Shown piece by piece: positions 14,180 through 18,902 of a DNA stretch of 18,902 nucleotides. The DNA is from JAGUYA01 sp043802425 (lineage in GTDB: Bacteria > Omnitrophota > Gorgyraeia > Gygaellales > Profunditerraquicolaceae), in assembly GCA_043802425.1 (NCBI GenBank), contig JAZDLA010000049.1, forward strand, positions 1 to 18,902, written 5' to 3'. A program made the translations under genes and the position numbers. Under the pieces are notes generated by a model. It saw only the letters and a program-made list of their open reading frames with translations, was not told the origin of the DNA and ran no database searches. Each line of letters starts with the position of its first letter. Position 1 is the stretch's first letter.

Positions 14180-15396
14180 AAACGGACCCCACTAATACTA
14201 TAAATGAATTAATTACCGCGCTTTCTTATGTCACTGACATCGAAGGAAAGAAGAATATTTTCCATAACTGGAAAGTAGCTATTATTTCGACGCAATTAAT
14301 CCAGAATAGAGTTAGCCCGCTAATGTTAAAATATATCTTCTACGCCAGCCTCCTGCATGATATCGGCGCAGTAGGATTTCCCTTCCATATAATACATTAT
14401 CTGGTAAACAACAATAAGATAAGCCGGAATGTGCTTCTTTCACACCCCATAATCGGAGCGCAACTGGTATCAAATACCCAAGAGTTGACCGGCGTAGCAG
14501 AATTAATACTTGATCATCACGAATGGCTAAACGGCAGAGGCTACCCCAGAGCGAAAACAAAAAATAAAATCTCCTTCGGTTCTCAAGCCATAAGAATGGC
14601 CGACGCTGTTGACATTGTCTTACAGTCGGGCCGCTACCGTAACTTAAAACAGCTAAAGGATAAACTATTACCGAATATCAATAAGGAATATTCTAAAGAG
14701 CTATTTGATGCTGCCCTTGATACATTAAAGCGGGGCGGATTACTTAAAAAAATAATCCGGCCTGGCAATATACCCTCGATCTTCCGCAAGGTCAAAGATA
14801 GCGCAGGTTCCATCCGTATCCCTTTTAGGATTGACGCCATCGGAAAAACCCTGGAATTTGTAGCGCAGGTTATTGATATGCGACATCCTTATTCTTCCGG
14901 ACATTCGCTGCGCGTCTCGCGCTATGCCCTGGCTATTGCCCTGGCTATGAAACTAGGGCATGATGAAGTAACGCAGATAAAATGGGCCGGGCTGATACAC
15001 GATATCGGAAAAATCAATATCTCCCGTTATATCATGAATAAGCCTACAACGCTTACAGAAAAAGAATTCCAGGAAGTAAAAAAACATGCCTACCTTACCC
15101 GAAAAATTATGCAGATGTTGCCCAGCTTAAAAAATATAGTAGACATTGCCTCAAGCCATCATGAATACTTTGACGGTTCAGGTTATCCCAAAGGATTAAA
15201 AGGAAAGCAGGTGCCCTTCGGCGCCAGGATCCTGGTTGTCTGTGACGCCTTTGATGCCATGACTTCCAACCGCCCCTACCGCACTTCCCTCACCCCCCCT
15301 GAAGCCTGCGCAGAACTCAGTAAGCTCTCAGGCAAACAGTTTGACCCGGAAATCGTCAAAGTCGCCGTCCCCCTGCTTAAAAACCTCGGTCTATAA
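14176..15396 (+). CDS. Tandem HD-GYP domain protein (likely cyclic-dinucleotide phosphodiesterase)
   Basis: The 406-residue protein has two HD-GYP domains and no receiver or membrane segment. Domain 1 keeps His30, HD at 61-62, His90, HH at 114-115, GYP at 122-124 and Asp143. Domain 2 keeps His243, HDIGK at 275-279, His304, HH at 328-329, GYP at 336-338 and Asp357, followed by the typical DAMTSNRPYR. Domain 2 is canonical. Domain 1 is diverged (HDIGA, NGRGYP) but retains all metal-ligand positions. HD-GYP enzymes hydrolyse c-di-GMP or related cyclic dinucleotides. Its ATG overlaps the lpxB stop (ATGA) with GGAG upstream, so it is in the lipid A operon. Whether both domains are active is not known. 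Confidence 0.88.
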   Translation: MKTDPTNTINELITALSYVTDIEGKKNIFHNWKVAIISTQLIQNRVSPLMLKYIFYASLLHDIGAVGFPFHIIHYLVNNNKISRNVLLSHPIIGAQLVSNTQELTGVAELILDHHEWLNGRGYPRAKTKNKISFGSQAIRMADAVDIVLQSGRYRNLKQLKDKLLPNINKEYSKELFDAALDTLKRGGLLKKIIRPGNIPSIFRKVKDSAGSIRIPFRIDAIGKTLEFVAQVIDMRHPYSSGHSLRVSRYALAIALAMKLGHDEVTQIKWAGLIHDIGKINISRYIMNKPTTLTEKEFQEVKKHAYLTRKIMQMLPSLKNIVDIASSHHEYFDGSGYPKGLKGKQVPFGARILVVCDAFDAMTSNRPYRTSLTPPEACAELSKLSGKQFDPEIVKVAVPLLKNLGL

Positions 15397-15403
15397 TTTT
15401 AGT

Positions 15404-15481
15404 TAGGGAAGGTTCTCGGGCTAATCGAAGAAGTGTCCCCTTAAGGGGACACTTTTAGTTTTGGCACCAGAACCGTCCCTA
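15404..15481. mobile_element. Nested inverted-repeat element (MITE/REP-like) containing the operon terminator
   Basis: The outer arms are 13 bp with one mismatch: TAGGGAAGGTTCT at 15404-15416 and AGAACCGTCCCTA at 15469-15481. Between them lies a perfect 24-bp palindrome (15431-15454, arms AAGTGTCCCCTT). This nested design, 78 bases long with near-perfect terminal inverted repeats and no coding sequence, is unlike a simple terminator. It resembles the small non-autonomous palindromic elements mobilised by REP-associated tyrosine transposases. No transposase is present here. Confidence 0.5.
15431..15462 (+). terminator. Rho-independent terminator after the lpxB/HD-GYP operon
   Basis: A perfect palindrome (12-bp arms, 15431-15454) is followed on the plus strand by TTAGTTTT. 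It lies 35 bases past the HD-GYP stop codon, between convergent genes. The stem is long and GC-rich at its centre. The minus-strand side (CTTCTTCG after the stem) is less T-rich, so termination of the M48 protease transcript in the other direction would be weaker. Confidence 0.75.
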
Positions 15482-15489
15482 GATTCTAT

Positions 15490-16602
15490 TTAGTGTTTTA
15501 CTGTAGCGATGCGCTCGTCTATGGGCGGATGGTCAAAGAAAAAGAATTTAATTAGCGGATACGGGTTTCTATCGGAAAGATTCTGCAGGGAGAGCTTTTC
15601 CATCGTTGAAATAAAAACCTCTTCTAAGCCAGTCACCTTAATCGCTAAGGCATCTGCGTTTCTTTCTAATCTGCGGCTGATATAATTACTGACGGGCTGC
15701 GTAATGATTCCAAATACCGTAAAATATAAAAAAATAAGCGGTAGCGCCGCTATGTCTGATAGCGAGCTCATACCAAATAGCTTTAAGATATAGTCGCTAG
15801 TCCTAAAGATAAAATAAAATGCCAGAATCGTAGTTAAAGAATTCAGTATAACCAGCTTCAATAAGTGCTTTAACTTATAATGCGCAAATTCATGCGCCAA
15901 GATAATTTCGATTTCCTCCGCGCTATACTTATCTTTTAAGGTATCCGCTAAGATAACCCTCCTGGTTTTGCCCATCCCCACAAAGGCAGCATTGGCCTTT
16001 AAGGTCTTTCTACTTAAATCTATCTGGAAGACATCCAGAATTTTAACCTTCATTTTATCTGCCAGGCCTAAGATCCGTTCCCGGATGACTTCATCTGAAA
16101 ACTTCTTATATTTAAAAAATAAGGGGATTATTACGATAGGCGTGAGTCTAGCTAAAATTAAACTAAAAAATATCCAGATCAGGGAAATAACCCACCACCA
16201 GCTAAATTGATAATGCTTTAATATATAGTAGAACGTAGTAATAAGGATAATGCTAATGGCATAGCATAGACCTGCGGCCTTTAACTGGTCCAGAAACCAA
16301 TCCCCGAACTTCTGTTTAGAAAGACCAAACTTATGCTCTAATAAGTAAGATGCGTAAAAATTTAAAGGAAAACTCAATAGATAATAAATGACAGAGGCTA
16401 TGAGAAGATATAATGGTACAACGATATATTGATGCGGGGTAATGCTTAATAGTATTTCGGCTAGAGTCTTAGATATCCCGGAAGCTACGAATATTAAAAG
16501 GAGCGCACAAAGATAAATTATATCCAGGATCGCCAGCGTATATTTAATAGAAGAATATCGCTTGGCCCTGCTGAATAGAGCGCCCCTGTCTGAATCGGAC
16601 AT
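15490..16602 (-). CDS. M48-family integral membrane metalloprotease (Ste24/CAAX protease-like)
   Basis: The 370-residue protein has several hydrophobic segments (about 20-42, 58-83, 109-128, 135-160, 247-265, 285-303) and the zinc motif HEFAH at 237-241. The third ligand is probably Glu313 in SRRLERNADALA. The N-terminal membrane region with FPLNFYASYLLEHKFGLS is characteristic of the Ste24 class rather than the shorter HtpX. HDHPP-like FFFDHPPIDERIA closes the catalytic domain. In bacteria such proteins are membrane-protein quality-control proteases; prenyl-CAAX processing is unlikely here. It starts 2 bases after the L27-like stop with no Shine-Dalgarno of its own, so is co-translated with it. 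Confidence 0.93.
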   Translation of the reverse strand: MSDSDRGALFSRAKRYSSIKYTLAILDIIYLCALLLIFVASGISKTLAEILLSITPHQYIVVPLYLLIASVIYYLLSFPLNFYASYLLEHKFGLSKQKFGDWFLDQLKAAGLCYAISIILITTFYYILKHYQFSWWWVISLIWIFFSLILARLTPIVIIPLFFKYKKFSDEVIRERILGLADKMKVKILDVFQIDLSRKTLKANAAFVGMGKTRRVILADTLKDKYSAEEIEIILAHEFAHYKLKHLLKLVILNSLTTILAFYFIFRTSDYILKLFGMSSLSDIAALPLIFLYFTVFGIITQPVSNYISRRLERNADALAIKVTGLEEVFISTMEKLSLQNLSDRNPYPLIKFFFFDHPPIDERIATVKH

Positions 16603-16604
16603 AT

Positions 16605-16853
16605 TTATTTGGAGGCCTTCTCTATAGCCGGCGTGATATTGATAAATGTCCTGAATTTTCCGCGGCTAGTCTTCTTGCGCGTAAAATAGACCTTACCGCA
16701 ACAGAGCGCATACATGGTATCAAGCCCTTTGACATTACGTCCTGCTTTATAACTATTTATGCATCTTACCATGATCTGGCCTGTTTTTACCGTTTCTCCG
16801 CCGCTTACTTTCAGCGCTCTATCTTTCTTGGGAGTTGATTTTCCGCCTGCCAT
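16605..16853 (-). CDS. rpmA: Divergent ribosomal protein L27-like protein
   Basis: An 82-residue basic protein. The segment SGGETVKTGQIMVRCINSYKAG followed by RNVKGLDTMYAL and GKVYFTRKK matches the L27 pattern FGGESVxAGxIxVRQRGTKFxxGxNVGxGxDxTLFAxxDGxVxF. It differs from normal L27 in three ways. The N-terminal HKKGGGSSxNGRDS stretch, which reaches the peptidyl-transferase centre, is reduced to AGGKSTPKKDRA. The RQRGTKF box reads RCINSYK. Three cysteines are present (31, 51, 52). It is not next to rplU or obgE. It could be the only L27 of a divergent lineage or a paralogue. A strong AAAGGAGG stands upstream of the ATG. I am fairly sure of the family, not of ribosomal function. Confidence 0.72.
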   Translation of the reverse strand: MAGGKSTPKKDRALKVSGGETVKTGQIMVRCINSYKAGRNVKGLDTMYALCCGKVYFTRKKTSRGKFRTFINITPAIEKASK

Positions 16854-16892
16854 TTTGTCCTCCTTTTAGATAACCTCAAAAATGGGAAATTA

Positions 16893-16921
16893 ATACTACC
16901 ATATAATCATTAACTAAGCAA
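16893..16921 (-). promoter_or_regulatory. Weak candidate promoter for the L27-like / M48 pair
   Basis: On the minus strand, TTGCTT (complement of 16916-16921) and TAGTAT (complement of 16893-16898) are 17 bases apart, followed by a leader of about 35 bases containing the Shine-Dalgarno. Matches to consensus are only 3/6 and 4/6, and the gap to the upstream beta-CASP gene is just 56 bases, so read-through from that gene is an alternative. Confidence 0.3.
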
Positions 16922-18304
16922 GATTTCTTCGTTCTTGACGGGAAGATAGGCGTTAAAGCCTTTCTGGGTAAGTATATCCAGCAAGGCCTGCGACTGATCT
17001 GAATCAGCGTGGACTAAGAATATGCGCTTTAAGGTGCGGCACTGTAAAACGAAATCCACCAGTCCATTTTGATCAGCGTGCCCGGAAAAGGCATTGATCA
17101 CTGTTACTTCAGCGTTGAGTTGATGTTCCACGCCGAAGATATGTACGAAACGCACCCTCTCTACAATCTTTCTGCCCAACGTATCGGCTGCCATATAACC
17201 CACCACGATAATAGTATTCCTGGAATCCTCGATATTGTTTTTTAAATGATGCAGGACTCTACCGGATTCACACATTCCCGAACCGGCAATGATAATCATC
17301 GGCCGCTTATCGTTATTCAGGCTCTTAGATTCCATCTGGTCGCGGACAAACCTCAGATTCAAGAATTCAAAAGGATTATGCCCCTGCCTTATGCTCTGGC
17401 GGGTTTCTTCATCCAGATAGCTTGAGTGATATTTAAAGATATCGGTGATGCCTAAGGCCAAAGGGCTATCTACATATATAGGTATAGAGGGGATAATCTT
17501 ATCTTTTAAAAGTTCACTTAAGAAATAGAGTATCTCCTGCGTGCGTTCCAGGGTGAATGCGGGGATGATAATCTTACCGCGGCGCTCTACAGTACGGTTG
17601 ACTGCGTCTTTCAATTTAACCTTTGCCTCTTCAATAGGCGCATGGAGCCTGCCGCCATAAGTACTCTCCAGGACCAGATAATCAAGTCCGGATGGTACTA
17701 CCGGATCATTAAGTAAGGGTAGATTCTTCCTTCCCAAATCTACCGCATAACCTAATTTGACCTTCTTTGTCCCCTCATTTATATCCAATACTATAATACT
17801 TGAGCCTAAGATGTGTCCGGCATCGTAAAGTGTAACAAAGATATCTTTGGCAATGCAAAATCTCTGTGTATAAGAGATCGCCCGGAAACGCGCCCCTGCT
17901 TGCAGGGCCTCCTTCTTAGTATAAAGAGGCTTCCTTAGAGGTAGGCCCATACGCCTGTTGATTTTATTGACATACTTAACGTCTTCTTCCTGGATTTTAC
18001 CTGAATCCTCAAGCATGAGCTTGGCTAAATCCCGCGTAGCAGAAGTAGTATAGATCCTAGAGCGCATGCCGTTCCTTATGAGGTTGGGGATATTCCCACA
18101 ATGGTCGATATGGGCGTGGGATAAAACCAAAGCATTTAATTTTCGCGGATTATAGGTAAAGGTGGTGTTTACTCGATAGAATTCATCGCGGCGGCCGTGA
18201 AATAACCCTGCATCCAAGAGGACCTGCGATTTTTCAGTGGAAATAAGGTGGCTTGAGCCGGTAACGGTGCGCACGCCGCCTAAGAATTTTATGGTTATAG
18301 GCAT
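16910..18304 (-). CDS. Metallo-beta-lactamase fold protein with beta-CASP domain, RNase J/CPSF-like
   Basis: The 464-residue protein has the metallo-beta-lactamase motifs LSHAHIDHCG (His63, His65, Asp67, His68), DAGHILGS (His164) and VDLGR (Asp189). It also has the beta-CASP motifs: ESTYGG (Glu213, motif A), FSGHADQ (His409, motif B) and LVHADSD (His432, motif C). GSGMCESGR at 341-349 is typical of the CPSF-73/YSH1-like branch. Such proteins are zinc-dependent RNases with endo- and/or 5'-exonuclease activity. There is no N-terminal KH domain, unlike archaeal aCPSF1. Motif C reads VHADSD rather than the common VHGE. It starts 5 bases after the DUF1846 stop, so it is co-transcribed with it, without a clear Shine-Dalgarno. 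Confidence 0.92.
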   Translation of the reverse strand: MPITIKFLGGVRTVTGSSHLISTEKSQVLLDAGLFHGRRDEFYRVNTTFTYNPRKLNALVLSHAHIDHCGNIPNLIRNGMRSRIYTTSATRDLAKLMLEDSGKIQEEDVKYVNKINRRMGLPLRKPLYTKKEALQAGARFRAISYTQRFCIAKDIFVTLYDAGHILGSSIIVLDINEGTKKVKLGYAVDLGRKNLPLLNDPVVPSGLDYLVLESTYGGRLHAPIEEAKVKLKDAVNRTVERRGKIIIPAFTLERTQEILYFLSELLKDKIIPSIPIYVDSPLALGITDIFKYHSSYLDEETRQSIRQGHNPFEFLNLRFVRDQMESKSLNNDKRPMIIIAGSGMCESGRVLHHLKNNIEDSRNTIIVVGYMAADTLGRKIVERVRFVHIFGVEHQLNAEVTVINAFSGHADQNGLVDFVLQCRTLKRIFLVHADSDQSQALLDILTQKGFNAYLPVKNEEILLS

Positions 18305-18309
18305 CCGTA

Positions 18310-18902
18310 TTAAGTTACGAAAAGGTTGCGGGAAGAAAATTTACCGTCTGTAGTCAAATTTACGCCTAATCTTTTCAGGCCGACTTCGTCTCCGGGGGTA
18401 GGGATGTGGGTCATGTGCACTTCACAGCCTTTTAATTCTACCAGCTTCTTCATGGCTAATTCTGCGGTATGATTGGTAGTAGCGCTTATAGAAAGGGCAA
18501 TCAGCGTCTCCTCTAGATCCAGGCTCTCAGATTCAGCGTTTAAAATACCTTCCTTTAACTTTGTGATTTGGTTTATTATCTGCGGTGAAAGTAAGAAAAT
18601 TTCATCGGGAATCTTGGCCAAAACCTTGGTGGCATTTAATATCAGGCTTGAGGCAGCATGCATGAGTTTGGCGTTTTTCCCGGTGATAATTCTTTCATCG
18701 TTTAGTTGTATAGCAGCGCCGCAATATATTCCCTCATTACCCTGGCCCTTTGCTTCCGCCTCATCCGCAGTGGCTCTAGCAGGCTCAACTACCGCTCGGT
18801 CAGTAATTTTCACACCTAGCTCTTCCATTAAAAGTATCACCTTATCCACTGTTTCTTTCTTTTCTATCCCTAATACATATTCTGCATTATATCGAAAGTA
18901 CC
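18310..18902 (-). CDS. DUF1846 family protein, C-terminal part (5' end beyond the right edge)
   Basis: The frame is open to the window edge: 196 complete codons plus a partial one. A GTG at 18849 could be mistaken for a start, but 17 more in-frame codons (YFRYNAEYVLGIEKKET) precede it without a stop, and there is no Shine-Dalgarno before the GTG. From memory, the sequence follows the C-terminal third of the roughly 500-residue DUF1846 family (PF08903; a Streptococcus pneumoniae member has a solved structure). Matching stretches are KVILLMEELGVKITDR, RIITGKNAKLMHAASSLILNA, EETLIALSISATTNHTAELAM, LKGCEVHMTH and LKRLGVNLT. The function of the family is not established. It is the promoter-proximal neighbour of the beta-CASP gene. 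Confidence 0.85.
   Translation of the reverse strand, partial: YFRYNAEYVLGIEKKETVDKVILLMEELGVKITDRAVVEPARATADEAEAKGQGNEGIYCGAAIQLNDERIITGKNAKLMHAASSLILNATKVLAKIPDEIFLLSPQIINQITKLKEGILNAESESLDLEETLIALSISATTNHTAELAMKKLVELKGCEVHMTHIPTPGDEVGLKRLGVNLTTDGKFSSRNLFVT

Overview
This window appears to be chromosomal DNA from an uncultivated Gram-negative bacterium. The evidence for an outer membrane is lpxB and an MsbA-type lipid flippase. Translation genes are bacterial (rpsB, tsf, frr, an L27-like protein), none of the three tRNA genes encodes CCA, and base composition is moderate to AT-rich. The mix of a PTS remnant without a sugar permease, a cupin-type glucose-6-phosphate isomerase, YvcK, an incomplete DUF1846 protein and abundant small palindromic intergenic repeats is what I would expect from a candidate phylum such as Omnitrophota. 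That placement is an inference from gene content only.

From the left, on the minus strand: the first 13 codons of ahcY, an AT-rich repeat spacer, then metK, a sugar-1-phosphate nucleotidyltransferase, a cupin glucose-6-phosphate isomerase, ptsI, ptsH, yvcK and a fructose/Ntr-type EIIA. Transcription runs from EIIA (about 6650) toward ahcY, with 4-17 base overlaps or gaps of a few bases as far as metK. This joins a regulatory phosphorelay (EI-HPr-EIIA), a cell-envelope/gluconeogenesis regulator, hexose-phosphate chemistry and the SAM cycle. Upstream lie tRNA-Gly(GCC), tRNA-Leu(UAG) and tRNA-Lys(UUU). The tRNA-Lys leader carries a 56-bp tandem duplication that copies the 5' end of the tRNA. Further upstream is the classic rpsB-tsf-pyrH-frr translation operon with its own likely promoter, and then msbA.

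At about 11945-12125 there is a divergent control region with a 38-bp dyad and a strong sigma70-like promoter. It drives a plus-strand operon: a Gfo/Idh/MocA oxidoreductase (possibly GnnA-like), lpxB and a protein with two HD-GYP domains. The oxidoreductase mRNA is predicted to be leaderless. With msbA on the other side, this is a lipid A / envelope locus. The operon ends in a nested palindrome at 15404-15481.

On the right, again minus strand, are a DUF1846 protein that runs off the right edge, a beta-CASP metallo-beta-lactamase RNase-like protein, a divergent L27-like protein and an integral-membrane M48 (Ste24-like) protease.

Most of the window is housekeeping. I see no clear new multi-gene system, phage, CRISPR array or complete insertion sequence. 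The items most worth a second look are the divergent L27, the tRNA-leader tandem repeat, the leaderless/dyad control region, the lpxB-linked oxidoreductase with the tandem HD-GYP protein, and the permease-less PTS operon.
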